Assembly (NCBI RefSeq): GCF_021391395.1
Contig: NZ_CP090059.1
Location: forward strand, 1 to 64,000
Reading direction: 5' to 3'
DNA length: 64,000 nt
Origin: Sphingomonas cannabina
GTDB lineage: Bacteria > Pseudomonadota > Alphaproteobacteria > Sphingomonadales > Sphingomonadaceae
Below the pieces are notes generated by a model. That model saw only the letters and a program-made list of their open reading frames with translations, ran no database searches and was not told the origin of the DNA. This document shows positions 43,935 to 52,596 of this stretch, piece by piece. The stretch's first letter is position 1. Every line of letters starts with the position of its first letter. Both the position numbers and the translations under genes were made by a program.

Positions 43935-43961
43935 TAATCGGCCGCGGGCGGCGAAACTTTA
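43935..43961 (-). promoter_or_regulatory. FliA (sigma-28) promoter for fliD-fliS
   Basis: On the minus strand TAAAGTTT (43961-43954), 11 bases, and GCCGATTA (43942-43935) match the sigma-28 consensus TAAAGTTT-N11-GCCGATAA at 15 of 16 positions, 23 bases before the fliD ATG. The cognate FliA is encoded at 60229-60972. Confidence 0.9.
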
Positions 43962-43972
43962 GGACTCCTCTC

Positions 43973-44020
43973 GTGCTCCTGCGAAGGCAGGAGCCACGGC
44001 TCCTGCCTTCGCAGGAGCAC
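43973..44020. terminator. Perfect 23-bp hairpin after flhB
   Basis: GTGCTCCTGCGAAGGCAGGAGCC pairs completely with its complement across a 2-base centre. It lies between the end of flhB and the fliD promoter, both on the minus strand, so it may end the long flagellar operon and insulate fliD. No T-tract. The first 14 bases recur at 63987-64000. Confidence 0.7.
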
Positions 44021-44026
44021 AGGCAC

Positions 44027-45157
44027 CTATCGCGTCACGTCCACTTTCCGCCCGTTCTCGTCGAAGCGGGCGGTTTCCGGCACGGTGACCGGTGGCGGCG
44101 CCCCGCCCGCCTGCGCGTTGATGCCGAACACGAAGGCAAGCACCGTCGCGATCGCGAGGTAGAGGTCGTCGCGGACCTCCTGCCCTTCCTGGCTGGTGTA
44201 GTAGACCGCGCGGGCGAGCGTCGGATATTCGAGCACCGGCACCGCCATCTCGCCGGCGAGCTCGCGGATCGCGAGCGCTGTCTCGCCGCGGCCCTTGGCG
44301 ACCACTACCGGCACCTGATCGCTCATCCGGTCGTAGCGCAGCGCCACCGCGAAATGGGTGGGGTTGGTGAGCACGACATGCGCCTCGGCCACCGCCTTGC
44401 GGAAGCTGCGCTTGAGGATGGCGCGCTGCTTGGCGCGGATCGCCGCCTTCACCTCGGGCGATCCTTCGCTTTCCTTATGCTCGTCCTTCACCTCCTGCTT
44501 GGTCATGCGCAGATTCTGGAGGCGGCGGAAGGCGGTGACCGGTACGTCGATCGCTGCGATGGCGACCAGCCCGCCGGCCATGGCGAACAGCAGCGTGAGG
44601 AAGGTCGAGCCGAGCGCTCCCACCGCACGATTGAGATCGGAGGAGACCAGTCCCAGCGATCCTTGCGCGGTGTTCCACAGCATCCACAAACCGATCGCGC
44701 CGAGCAGCACCACCTTGAGCAGCGACTTGGCGAGCTCGATCCAGCCCTGCATCCCGAAGATGCGCTTGAGCCCGCTCGCAGGGTTCAGCTTGTTCGCCTT
44801 GAAGCCGAGGTTCTTGGCGTTGAAGGTGAGCGCGCCAAGTCCGGCCTGGCTCAGGACCGCCGCGGCGATCGCCACGGCGAACAGCGCGCCGAGCGAGGGC
44901 GCCAGTTTCCACCCCGCTTCGGCAAGGGGGCGGAACGGCTCGAAATGCTCGACGTCGGCACGGCCGAAGGCGAAGCTCGCCGCCATCACCTGCCGGCAGG
45001 CCGCCAGCAGCGCGGGGCCGAAGAACACCATCCAGCCGCAGCCGATCAGGATCACCAGCGCCGAGGCGAACTCGCGCGATCGAAGGACGTCGCCCTCGTC
45101 CCGCGCCTTCTGCAGGCGCTTGGGTGTCGGGGCCTCGGTGCGATCGCCCTCCGCCAT
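44027..45157 (-). CDS. flhB: Flagellar export switch protein FlhB
   Basis: Export-gate protein that switches substrate class from rod/hook to filament after autocleavage. The 376 residues have TEAPTPKRLQKARDEGDVLR at the start, four membrane segments, and the C-terminal autocleavage motif NPTH in LTNPTHFAVALRYD, followed by VVVAKGRG. The ATG overlaps the fliR stop. Last gene of the fliE-flhB block. Confidence 0.95.
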   Translation of the reverse strand: MAEGDRTEAPTPKRLQKARDEGDVLRSREFASALVILIGCGWMVFFGPALLAACRQVMAASFAFGRADVEHFEPFRPLAEAGWKLAPSLGALFAVAIAAAVLSQAGLGALTFNAKNLGFKANKLNPASGLKRIFGMQGWIELAKSLLKVVLLGAIGLWMLWNTAQGSLGLVSSDLNRAVGALGSTFLTLLFAMAGGLVAIAAIDVPVTAFRRLQNLRMTKQEVKDEHKESEGSPEVKAAIRAKQRAILKRSFRKAVAEAHVVLTNPTHFAVALRYDRMSDQVPVVVAKGRGETALAIRELAGEMAVPVLEYPTLARAVYYTSQEGQEVRDDLYLAIATVLAFVFGINAQAGGAPPPVTVPETARFDENGRKVDVTR

Positions 45158-45930
45158 CAACCGAGCACCAGCTTCGCGGCCATGTCGAGCGCCTCGCGGA
45201 CGATCACCTGCATGTAGTCGCCCATCGCCGGCAGCGCGATGAACAGCGCGACCACCCCGACGGCGAGGCTGGCGGGCAGACCCACCGCGAACAGGTTCAG
45301 CGCCGGCGCCGAACGCGACAGCATACCCACGACCATGTTGAGGCACAGCAGCAGGAAGCCGACTGGCAGCGCCAGCAGCAGCCCGGCGAGGAAGGTATAG
45401 CCGCCGAACAGCACGATGTTCATCAGCCGCCCCGGCGCGATCCAGGCGGCGCCGGGCGGCAGCGCCTCATAGCTGCGCACGACGAGGTCGACCAGCACGA
45501 GATGGCCGTCGACCGACAGGAACAGCAGCGTCAGCAGTACCGACAGGAAGTTGCCGACGGCGGGCGTGGAGACGCCATGCTGCGGATCGACTTGGGCGGC
45601 GAAGCCGATTCCCATCGAGCTGCCGATCAGCTCGCCCGCGACCAGCGGCGCGGCGAAGGCGATCTGCAGCACGAAGCCGAGCGCGAGCCCCACCAGCGCC
45701 TCCGATGCCACCGCGAGGAAGGTCGCGAGCGCGAAGATCTGCTCGGGCGCGCGAATCTGCGTCACGTTCATCACCAGCACCCCGATCGCGCCGGCGAGGG
45801 TGATGCGCACGGGCAGCGGCACCGCCACCGCGCTGAACACCGGCGCTGCAACGAATGCCGCGCCGATCCGCACCATGCAGAACAAGAGCGCCCAGAGCTG
45901 CGGCTCGATCGAGAGGCCGAAGCCCATCAT
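45157..45930 (-). CDS. fliR: Flagellar biosynthetic protein FliR
   Basis: Integral-membrane component of the export gate. The 257 residues have about six hydrophobic helices; FLSVDGHLVLVDLVVRSY and the C-terminal ALPAMGDYMQVIVREAL are family features. It lies 3 bp after fliQ and overlaps flhB by one base, the classical fliP-Q-R-flhB order. ATG ATG start. Confidence 0.93.
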   Translation of the reverse strand: MMGFGLSIEPQLWALLFCMVRIGAAFVAAPVFSAVAVPLPVRITLAGAIGVLVMNVTQIRAPEQIFALATFLAVASEALVGLALGFVLQIAFAAPLVAGELIGSSMGIGFAAQVDPQHGVSTPAVGNFLSVLLTLLFLSVDGHLVLVDLVVRSYEALPPGAAWIAPGRLMNIVLFGGYTFLAGLLLALPVGFLLLCLNMVVGMLSRSAPALNLFAVGLPASLAVGVVALFIALPAMGDYMQVIVREALDMAAKLVLG

Positions 45931-45933
45931 CGG

Positions 45934-46203
45934 CTATTTCACCAGATCGGGAATGCGCTCGAAGATGCTGAGCGTGAAATCGCTGAGCAGCCCCAGGATC
46001 ATGCCCCCGAAGATCACCAGGCTGACTGCCACCACGATCAGCTTGGGGACGAAGCTCAGCGTCTGCTCGTTGATCGAGGTCGCCGCCTGGATCATGCCGA
46101 GGATCAGGCCGGAGAGCAGCGCCGGGATCAGGATCGGCGCCGCGGCGAGCGCCAGCACCCACATCGCCTCGCGCGCCACCGTCAGAAAGTAATCGGCGTC
46201 CAT
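45934..46203 (-). CDS. fliQ: Flagellar biosynthetic protein FliQ
   Basis: Small export-gate subunit of 89 residues with two membrane helices; ILGMIQAATSINEQTLSFVP is the highly conserved family segment between them. Standard length. It sits 4 bp after the fliP stop and before fliR. Confidence 0.95.
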   Translation of the reverse strand: MDADYFLTVAREAMWVLALAAAPILIPALLSGLILGMIQAATSINEQTLSFVPKLIVVAVSLVIFGGMILGLLSDFTLSIFERIPDLVK

Positions 46204-46207
46204 CGCT

Positions 46208-47044
46208 TCAGCTCACGAAGCTGTTGGCGAGGCTGCCCATCGTCAGCGCCCAGCCGTCGACGAGGACGAACAGCAGCAGCTTGAACGGCAGCGAGATGAT
46301 CTGTGGGCTCAGCATCATCATGCCGAGCGACATCAGCACCGTCGCCACCACCAGGTCGATGATGATGAAGGGCAGGAAGATGAGGAAGCCGATCTGGAAG
46401 GCCGTCTTGAGCTCGCTGGTGACGAAGGCGGGGAGCAGCACCGAGAAAGGCACGTCCGCCGAGTTCGCATAAGGGCCGCTCTTCGCCATGCCCGCGAACA
46501 TCGTCACGTCCTTGACCCGCGTCTGCTTGACCATGAAGGCGTGGAGCGGTTTGGCCGCGGTCGCGATCATGTCGGTCGCGCCGATCTTGCTCGCGGCATA
46601 GGGCTGGATCGCCGCGGTGTTGATCTCGCCGATCACCGGCGACATCACGAAGAAGCTCAGGAACAGCGAAAGGCCGATCAGCACCTGGTTGGGCGGCGAC
46701 TGCTGGAGGCCGAGCGCCTGGCGCAGGATCGCCAGCACGATCACGATCCGGGTGAAGCTGGTCATCATCAGCAGGATGCCCGGCAGCACCGTGAGCAGCC
46801 CCATGATGATGAGGATCTGCAAGCTGAGGCTGAGCGGCGCATTGCCGCCGCCGAGATCGCCCAGCGCACGGTCGACCGCATCGCCGACGCCGGGCGTCGC
46901 CGGCGCGGGCACCGCGGGAGCAGCCTGGGCGAAGGCCGGGAAGGCGACCAGCAGCGTGGTGATGAGCGCGAGCACGATCAGCAACGCGCGGAGCGTCCGG
47001 CCCGAATTGCTCCGGGCGGCCGGCAGGAAATCGGAAAGCGTCAC
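46208..47044 (-). CDS. fliP: Flagellar biosynthetic protein FliP
   Basis: Main subunit of the export gate. The 278 residues begin with a cleavable signal peptide (AFPAFAQA near 40) and contain the family blocks MTSFTRIVIVLAILRQALG, PPNQVLIGLSLFLSFFVM, and FKLLLFVLVDGWALTMGSL at the C-terminus. The GTG start at 47044 overlaps the fliO stop (GTGA). Confidence 0.95.
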   Translation of the reverse strand: MTLSDFLPAARSNSGRTLRALLIVLALITTLLVAFPAFAQAAPAVPAPATPGVGDAVDRALGDLGGGNAPLSLSLQILIIMGLLTVLPGILLMMTSFTRIVIVLAILRQALGLQQSPPNQVLIGLSLFLSFFVMSPVIGEINTAAIQPYAASKIGATDMIATAAKPLHAFMVKQTRVKDVTMFAGMAKSGPYANSADVPFSVLLPAFVTSELKTAFQIGFLIFLPFIIIDLVVATVLMSLGMMMLSPQIISLPFKLLLFVLVDGWALTMGSLANSFVS

Positions 47045-47295
47045 TGGTCGGCCTTGTCGATCAGATTGACTCCGCCGCGGCCGACCGAGACCAGCAGCCG
47101 CCGCCCCTCGAAATCGAGCACCGCGAGCCTCAGGCCCGGCGAGATCATCATCGTCTCGCGCACCTTGAGCAGCCGTTCGCCCTGGTTGCCGGGCATCCGC
47201 GCCTCGAGCCGGCGCCACAGATAGAGACAGCCGATCAGCAGGCCGCAGACGAGCGGCAGCAGCACGACCAGCTTCAGGATATAGCCCCACATCAT
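47041..47295 (-). CDS. fliO: Flagellar biosynthetic protein FliO
   Basis: A bitopic membrane protein of 84 residues that helps FliP assemble. One N-terminal helix (YILKLVVLLPLVCGLLIGCLYLW) is followed by a small cytoplasmic domain with MISPGLRLAVLDFEGRRLLV, close to the FliO consensus. Placed between fliN and fliP with overlapping ends, as usual. ATG ATG start. Confidence 0.85.
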   Translation of the reverse strand: MMWGYILKLVVLLPLVCGLLIGCLYLWRRLEARMPGNQGERLLKVRETMMISPGLRLAVLDFEGRRLLVSVGRGGVNLIDKADQ

Positions 47296-47591
47296 CAGCG
47301 GTCGGCCCGCTTGTCGGGGCTGACCAGCTCGGTCATGCGCACGCCGAACTTGTCGCCGACCGTGACGACCTCGCCGCGGCCGATCAGCGTGCCGTTGACG
47401 AACACGTCGAGCAGCTCGTTGGCGTGACGGTCGAGCTCGATCACGCTCGCCTCGCCCAGCGCGAGCAGTTCGCGCAATGTGAGCGAGGTCGAGCCGATCT
47501 CGACGGTCAGCTTGACGTCGACGTCCTGCAGCAGCCGGAAATTGGCGGCGACGGACGGGTCGACCGGGGCGGTGCCGGTCATGTCGTTCAT
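47295..47591 (-). CDS. fliN: Flagellar motor switch protein FliN
   Basis: C-ring component of 98 residues. It carries the SpoA domain: LQDVDVKLTVEIGSTSLTLRELLALGEAS, then ELLDVFVNGTLIGRGEVVTV and VRMTEL, all diagnostic. The start overlaps the fliM stop by 4 bp. Confidence 0.95.
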   Translation of the reverse strand: MNDMTGTAPVDPSVAANFRLLQDVDVKLTVEIGSTSLTLRELLALGEASVIELDRHANELLDVFVNGTLIGRGEVVTVGDKFGVRMTELVSPDKRADR

Positions 47592-48544
47592 TGGACGGCT
47601 TCCTCTTCGTCGAAGCGGTTGAGTTGGGTGATGCGGATCGCGGCATGGCCGTTGGCGGTGCCGACCAGGCCGGTGCCGAGGCGATCGTTGTTGACCATGA
47701 TCGGCACCTCGGCGCCGAAGCTGACTGGCAGCACGTCGCCGACCTTGAGCTCCATGAGCGCGCCGAGCGAGATCACCGGCTCGGCCAGCACCGAGCGGAC
47801 CGGGAAGCGCACGTTCATCGCCGCGCGGGTCAGGCCGGCGCGCCAGCGGGGCTCGACCGCGGTCGAGCGGCCGTTGACCACCTTGCCCATCAGCGTCGGC
47901 GCGAATGGCTTGAGCGCCGCGACCGGATAGAGGATGTCGACGAACACCGGGTGGCTCTCGCCCGCCGCGATGCCGAAGCGGGTCACCACCATGGCATCGT
48001 CGCCGTCGAGGCGCTGCAGCATCGCCGGGCTCGCCTCGGGATGGCCGGGGGCGAAGCCGATGCGCGCGAGCGGTTCCCAGGCGGAGGCGAGCGGCTCCGT
48101 CAGCATCTGGCCGAGCCGGATGATCATCGCCTCGGCCGCGGGGGTGAACTCGCCCGGCAGCGGCTTGGGACGTTCCCCGGGGCCGCCGAAATAGAGGTCG
48201 AGCGTCTCGAGCACGAAGCCGCCGTCGAACACGATCAGCGCGCGCGCCTCGCCCGGCGTCATCGCCAGCGGCAGCCAGGCGGTGAGGCCGTGCGGGCGTT
48301 CGGCGATATAGTCGGCGAAGCGCTGGACGACGAGCGGCTCGGCCCAGCTCCGGACCGAACGGCGCAGTACCGGCTCGAACACGCCGCGCAGCGTCCGCGC
48401 GAGGCGGGCGGAGAGATGCTGGACCGTGTGGAGGTCGCCGAACGGATTGAGGTTCGCGGCGCCCAGCGACGCGACATGCTCCGCCGCCGCGCGTGCGCGC
48501 CCGCGTCGTTCGTCGCGATTCGTGGTTGCCGTGTCGTTAACCAT
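47588..48544 (-). CDS. fliM: Flagellar motor switch protein FliM
   Basis: C-ring switch protein bound by CheY-P. The 318 residues hold the middle CheC-like domain and a C-terminal SpoA domain (VRSVLAEPVISLGALMELKVGDVLPV). The usual N-terminal CheY-binding peptide (LSQxEIDALL) is not seen; the N-terminus here is Arg/Ala-rich (NRDERRGRARAAAEHVASLG). It is 6 bp after fliL and overlaps fliN. Confidence 0.9.
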   Translation of the reverse strand: MVNDTATTNRDERRGRARAAAEHVASLGAANLNPFGDLHTVQHLSARLARTLRGVFEPVLRRSVRSWAEPLVVQRFADYIAERPHGLTAWLPLAMTPGEARALIVFDGGFVLETLDLYFGGPGERPKPLPGEFTPAAEAMIIRLGQMLTEPLASAWEPLARIGFAPGHPEASPAMLQRLDGDDAMVVTRFGIAAGESHPVFVDILYPVAALKPFAPTLMGKVVNGRSTAVEPRWRAGLTRAAMNVRFPVRSVLAEPVISLGALMELKVGDVLPVSFGAEVPIMVNNDRLGTGLVGTANGHAAIRITQLNRFDEEEAVQ

Positions 48545-48550
48545 GCCCGG

Positions 48551-49171
48551 TCACTGAACAACGAAATTGGTAAAGTAGACGTTACTGATCCCGCCGAAGC
48601 CCGTTTTTTCCTTGAGCACGCGGTTGATCGCATCGGTCAGCCGCTTCTGGATCGCGCGCTTGCCGTCCTCGGCGAAGACGCTGTCCTCCTCGGTGTTGCC
48701 GAGCTCCATCAGGATCGCCGAGCGGACGGCGATCTCGTGGGTCTTCAGGTTGTTGATGACCGTGTCGTCGTAGGGCGTGGAGACGGCGACGCCCACCTGG
48801 ATGAAATGGACGCTCTCCTTGAGGTTGGAGGTGAACTCCTTGTCGAGCGTGTAGTAGTTGGAGGCATATTTGTCCCCGCCCGAGCCGGCCGGCGTGGGCT
48901 GGCCGTGGCTGGCACCCTTGCTCTCGCCCTCCTCGCCGTGGCCGCCGCCTTCGCCCGCGGCCGTCGGCTTCTGCTCGGAGGCGGGAACGAGGCGGGGGCC
49001 ACTCGGCGCGGCGGCATGACCGCCACCGCCGCCGATCAGGCCGCTCGATGCGGCATAGAGCCCGGCGCCGACGCCGCCGCCGATCAGCACCAGCAGGCCG
49101 CCGCCGATCATCAGCAGCTTCACCACGCCGCCTTTCTTCTTCTTGGGTGTCTCTTCGGTCTTGTCGCTCAT
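48551..49171 (-). CDS. fliL: Flagellar basal body-associated protein FliL
   Basis: Stator-linked basal-body protein. The 206 residues have a Lys-rich cytoplasmic N-terminus, one membrane helix (LLMIGGGLLVLIGGGVGAGLY), a Gly/His-rich linker of about 60 residues, and the FliL domain with ESVHFIQVGVAVST and a C-terminal VYFTNFVVQ, which is the family ending. The linker is longer than usual. Confidence 0.92.
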   Translation of the reverse strand: MSDKTEETPKKKKGGVVKLLMIGGGLLVLIGGGVGAGLYAASSGLIGGGGGHAAAPSGPRLVPASEQKPTAAGEGGGHGEEGESKGASHGQPTPAGSGGDKYASNYYTLDKEFTSNLKESVHFIQVGVAVSTPYDDTVINNLKTHEIAVRSAILMELGNTEEDSVFAEDGKRAIQKRLTDAINRVLKEKTGFGGISNVYFTNFVVQ

Positions 49172-49189
49172 GGTTCAGTCCTTCGGATG

Positions 49190-50815
49190 TCAGGCGACGC
49201 GCTCGTCGCTCGTTTCTGGGAGGTCTCGGGCGGCAGCGGCAGGGCTGCGCGGGCGGAACGGCGCGGCGGGCTGGCGCGGGTCGCGCGCATCCGGCTGCGC
49301 CTGGGGATTGCCGGAATCGACGCCGGAGCCGCCGAGCTTCAGGCCCCGGCTCTCCGCCATCTCCGCGAGCCGCGGGGCGGCGTCGGCGAGCAACGTGCGC
49401 GCCGCAGGCGTGTCGGCGGTGAGTTGGACATGGACGGTGTCGCCGTCGTGGCGGATCGCGACGTCGACCTTGCCGAGCGCGTCGGGCGCGAGGCGGATGT
49501 GCGCCTCGCGCGCGCCGCCCTCGTCGCGGATCATCTCGATCCGCTCGATCATCTGGCCCATCCAGTCGTCGCGGCGGGTGTCGAGCGGCGCGCCGTGCGC
49601 CTGAGCGGAGGCGTGCACCGCGACCGGCGCCTGCCCGGCCGGCGCGGAGACGCCCGGCAGAATGGCGGCAGGATCGGCAGCCGCATCCTCGCGCTTCGCC
49701 GGCGCGGCGCGCTCGGCGGCGAAGATTGCCGCGGCGAAGGCCTGGGCAGCGGGCTGCGCGGCGGGGCTGGCCGTCCCGATCGGCTGAGGCTTCGGCGCGG
49801 CGGTGGCCGGGCGCAAGACGACAGGCGCGGCGCCTGGCTTAGGCCGCTCCGGTGCTGCGAGGGGAAGGCGTATCACCGGCGCCGATTCGCTTTCGAGAGG
49901 CCGGCTCGGGCGCAGCGGCATGGCCGCGACGAGGGCGGGCTGCGGTTGCGCGGTCGGCTCGGGCACCGATTCGGCCGGCTGGCGCGGCGTTGCGGGCAGC
50001 TCGATCTTCGTCTCGGGCCCGACCGGCGCATCGGGCGCAGCGGCTGTGGTCGGTTCAGAAGCGGCCCGGCCGGTCGTTGCGAGCGGACTCGATTGCGCGA
50101 TGTCGAGGTTCGGTGGCGCGGATCGGCCGGATCGGATCTCCGGTGCGGCGTGGATCACGACGGGTTCGGGAATCGGCACCGTTGGCGACGCGATCGCGAC
50201 CGCTACATCCTTCGCCTTCTTCGCCTTCCGATCATGCGGTTCAGGCTCAGCTTCGACTTTGCTCCCGGCCTCCGGTCGCTCCGCGACCATTTCGGCCGAA
50301 GGCTGTGCCGGCACCTCCGCCATGCGGACCTTTTTTCCGCTCACCGGTTCGGCGTCGGTGCGGGCGTGCCTTTCGGATTTGATCTTCTTGGCGCCCGACG
50401 GGGTCGGCAGGATCGCGGGCGTCGCGGGTGCTTCGGCCGTTTCACGGGCCTTTGCGCCCGAGGCTTCGGGATCGGTTAGGGCTTCTCCGGCGGCAACGGC
50501 AGCAAGCGCGGCGACGTCGATGTCGGTCCTCGGTCGCGCCACCGGCGGAGCAGGGGGCGTCCCCGTCGCCGTGGGGATATCGAGCGCCGGGAGGTCCGCA
50601 ATCTCCACCGCCGGCAAATCCTTGCCGCCCGCGGCAGGCATTTGCCGCCCGATCGCCGGCATGTCCGCAGCCGCGCCGGGCGCGAGCGGGCTTGCCGCCG
50701 GCGCCAGCATCTGCTCCAGCGCCACCGCGAAATCGGCGGAAATCGGCGGAATCGACCCCGCAGGCCGGGGCGCGTCGATCGGCCCGGTGGCGAGCAGGGT
50801 CGTGATCTGGATCAT
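49190..50815 (-). CDS. fliK: Flagellar hook-length control protein FliK
   Basis: Secreted ruler that sets hook length and triggers the FlhB switch. The 541 residues are mostly Pro/Ala-rich and low complexity (about 1-400). The conserved Flg_hook domain is at the C-terminus: EGGAREAHIRLAPDALGKVD and VHVQLTADTPAARTLLAD. A sigma-54-type promoter lies 37 bp upstream of the ATG, inside the end of fliJ, so fliK and the genes after it can be transcribed separately. Confidence 0.88.
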   Translation of the reverse strand: MIQITTLLATGPIDAPRPAGSIPPISADFAVALEQMLAPAASPLAPGAAADMPAIGRQMPAAGGKDLPAVEIADLPALDIPTATGTPPAPPVARPRTDIDVAALAAVAAGEALTDPEASGAKARETAEAPATPAILPTPSGAKKIKSERHARTDAEPVSGKKVRMAEVPAQPSAEMVAERPEAGSKVEAEPEPHDRKAKKAKDVAVAIASPTVPIPEPVVIHAAPEIRSGRSAPPNLDIAQSSPLATTGRAASEPTTAAAPDAPVGPETKIELPATPRQPAESVPEPTAQPQPALVAAMPLRPSRPLESESAPVIRLPLAAPERPKPGAAPVVLRPATAAPKPQPIGTASPAAQPAAQAFAAAIFAAERAAPAKREDAAADPAAILPGVSAPAGQAPVAVHASAQAHGAPLDTRRDDWMGQMIERIEMIRDEGGAREAHIRLAPDALGKVDVAIRHDGDTVHVQLTADTPAARTLLADAAPRLAEMAESRGLKLGGSGVDSGNPQAQPDARDPRQPAAPFRPRSPAAAARDLPETSDERVA

Positions 50816-50851
50816 GCGGACAATTCCCCGTGGCGAAGCTTCGCCGGAGGA

Positions 50852-50869
50852 TCAGCAAGGAGCGTGCCG
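50852..50869 (-). promoter_or_regulatory. Sigma-54 promoter for fliK onward (inside fliJ 3' end)
   Basis: The minus strand reads CGGCACGCTCCTTGCTGA (50869-50852). This is GGCACG-N4-TTGC, with GG and GC at the exact 10-base separation required by RpoN. It is identical over 17 bases to the site at 63937-63953. It is positioned to drive fliK. Confidence 0.82.
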
Positions 50870-51274
50870 TTTTCTCCGGAAGGCCGGTGCTTCCTCGAGC
50901 GCGCGGAGGGCCTTGATCGCTTCCTCGGCCTCGGCGCGCTGGATCAGCTTCTCGATCGCCGACTGGTCGCGCCGTGCTTCGCGGGTGGCGGCGCGGGCGC
51001 GCTCGACGCCCGCTTCGGCGGCCTCGACCCGTGCCTGTGCGGCCAGCGCCGAAGCATGGAGCCGGTCGCGGTAATAGGCTGCGGCGGCGAGGCTGGCGGC
51101 GAAACCCGCCTCCGCCTCCTGCGGCGCGATATTGTCGGCGAGCTGGACGATGCGCGTCTTGAGCGCCGTCTCGCTGTCGAGCCGCGCGTTGGCGGCGATC
51201 TCCTCGGCCCGCACCCAGCCGAGCTGGAGCGTGCGGACGCGCAGCAGGCGATTCAGGCGATCGCGATCAGCCAT
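50852..51274 (-). CDS. fliJ: Flagellar FliJ-like chaperone
   Basis: Coiled-coil protein that binds the FliI ATPase and escorts chaperones to the export gate. The 140 residues are helical and charged throughout (RVEAAEAGVERARAATREARRD), as in FliJ, and follow fliI with an 8-bp overlap. Sequence identity in this family is low, so the call rests on length, coiled-coil nature and place. The last codons double as a sigma-54 promoter. Confidence 0.8.
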   Translation of the reverse strand: MADRDRLNRLLRVRTLQLGWVRAEEIAANARLDSETALKTRIVQLADNIAPQEAEAGFAASLAAAAYYRDRLHASALAAQARVEAAEAGVERARAATREARRDQSAIEKLIQRAEAEEAIKALRALEEAPAFRRKRHAPC

Positions 51275-52586
51275 CGCCGAACACCCCGACCAGCTCGGTC
51301 ACCGCCTCGTCGAGCGGTACGACCTGGTCGGCGTCCTGCCGGACATAGTCCATCACCGCCGGATGATAGGCGATGGCCGCGTCGATCGCGGGATCGGCGC
51401 CGGCGCGATAGGCGCCCATCAGCACCAGGTCGCGATTCTCTTCATAAGTGGCGAGATGGCGGCGCAGCACGCGCGCGGCCTGGACGTGCTCGCGGGCTGC
51501 GATGTCGGTCATCACGCGGCTGACCGACGGACCGATGTCGATCGCCGGATAGACGCCCCGCTCGGCGAGCGCGCGGGAGAGTACGATATGGCCGTCGAGG
51601 ATCGACCGCGCCGAATCGACCACCGGATCGTTGCCGTCGTCTCCGTCGGCGAGAACGGTGTAGATAGCGGTGATAGAGCCGCCGGTCGTGACGTCAGTGC
51701 CGGCACGCTCGATCAGACTCGGCAGCATCGCGATGGCCGAGGGCGGATAGCCGCGCGCAGATGCAGGTTCGCCCAGCGCCAGCCCGATCTCTCGCCCGGC
51801 ATGGGCGACGCGGGTCAGCGAATCCATGATCAGCAGCACGCGCTTGCCCTCGGCGCGGAACGCCTCGGCGATGGCGGTGGCGCGCAGCGCGCCGCGGATG
51901 CGCAGCACCGGCGAATGGTTGGCGGGGACCGCCACGACGACCGATCGCGCGCGCGCCTCGCCCGACACCTTGGTTTCGAGGAAGTCCGCGACCTCGCGGC
52001 TGCGCTCGCCGATCAGTCCGACGACGACGACATCGGCCTTGGCGGCGCGCACGATCATGCCGAGCAGTACCGACTTGCCGACGCCCGATCCCGCCATGAT
52101 GCCGACGCGCTGGCCCTGGCCGATGGTGAGCAGGCCGTTGATGGCGCGCACGCCGACGTCGAGCGGCTCGAGCACCCTTCCGCGATCCAGCGGCGACTGC
52201 AGCCGGCCGGCGAGCGGCCAGTGATCGGCGCCTCGGATGGAGCCTAATCCGTCGATCGGCTTGCCGGCGCCATCGACGACGCGACCGAGCAGCGCTGCGC
52301 CAACCTCCGCCTCGCCCGGCGGGCCAACCGGGCGCACTGGCGCATTAGGCAGCAGCGCGGCGGGACCGCCGAGATTCATGAGCAGGGTCTTACCGTCGCG
52401 GAAACCGATGACCTCGGCCTCGATCGTCTCGCCTACGGTGCAGACGGTCCCGACCGGCAGCGACAGGCCGACCGCTTCCATCAGCAGCCCGTCATAGGAG
52501 GCGAGCCGCCCCGACACCCTCGGTTGCGGCCGGAAATCGCGCAGCGCCAGATTGTCGAGATAGTCGGCGGTGAAGGCGTTCATCAT
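51267..52586 (-). CDS. fliI: Flagellum-specific ATPase FliI
   Basis: Export-apparatus ATPase related to F1-beta. The 439 residues show Walker A MAGSGVGKSVLLGM, GLIGERSREVADFLE, Walker B RVLLIMDSLTRVA, and the C-terminal YEENRDLVLMGAYRAGADPAID, all typical. ATG ATG at 52586/52583 gives two start choices. It follows fliH by 10 bp. Confidence 0.95.
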   Translation of the reverse strand: MMNAFTADYLDNLALRDFRPQPRVSGRLASYDGLLMEAVGLSLPVGTVCTVGETIEAEVIGFRDGKTLLMNLGGPAALLPNAPVRPVGPPGEAEVGAALLGRVVDGAGKPIDGLGSIRGADHWPLAGRLQSPLDRGRVLEPLDVGVRAINGLLTIGQGQRVGIMAGSGVGKSVLLGMIVRAAKADVVVVGLIGERSREVADFLETKVSGEARARSVVVAVPANHSPVLRIRGALRATAIAEAFRAEGKRVLLIMDSLTRVAHAGREIGLALGEPASARGYPPSAIAMLPSLIERAGTDVTTGGSITAIYTVLADGDDGNDPVVDSARSILDGHIVLSRALAERGVYPAIDIGPSVSRVMTDIAAREHVQAARVLRRHLATYEENRDLVLMGAYRAGADPAIDAAIAYHPAVMDYVRQDADQVVPLDEAVTELVGVFGDG

Positions 52587-52596
52587 GATCTTGGCA

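Noticed and set aside
47591..50479. 962-codon plus-strand frame opposite fliM, fliL and fliK
   Set aside because: Antisense shadow of three well-supported flagellar genes; no start signal or family motif.
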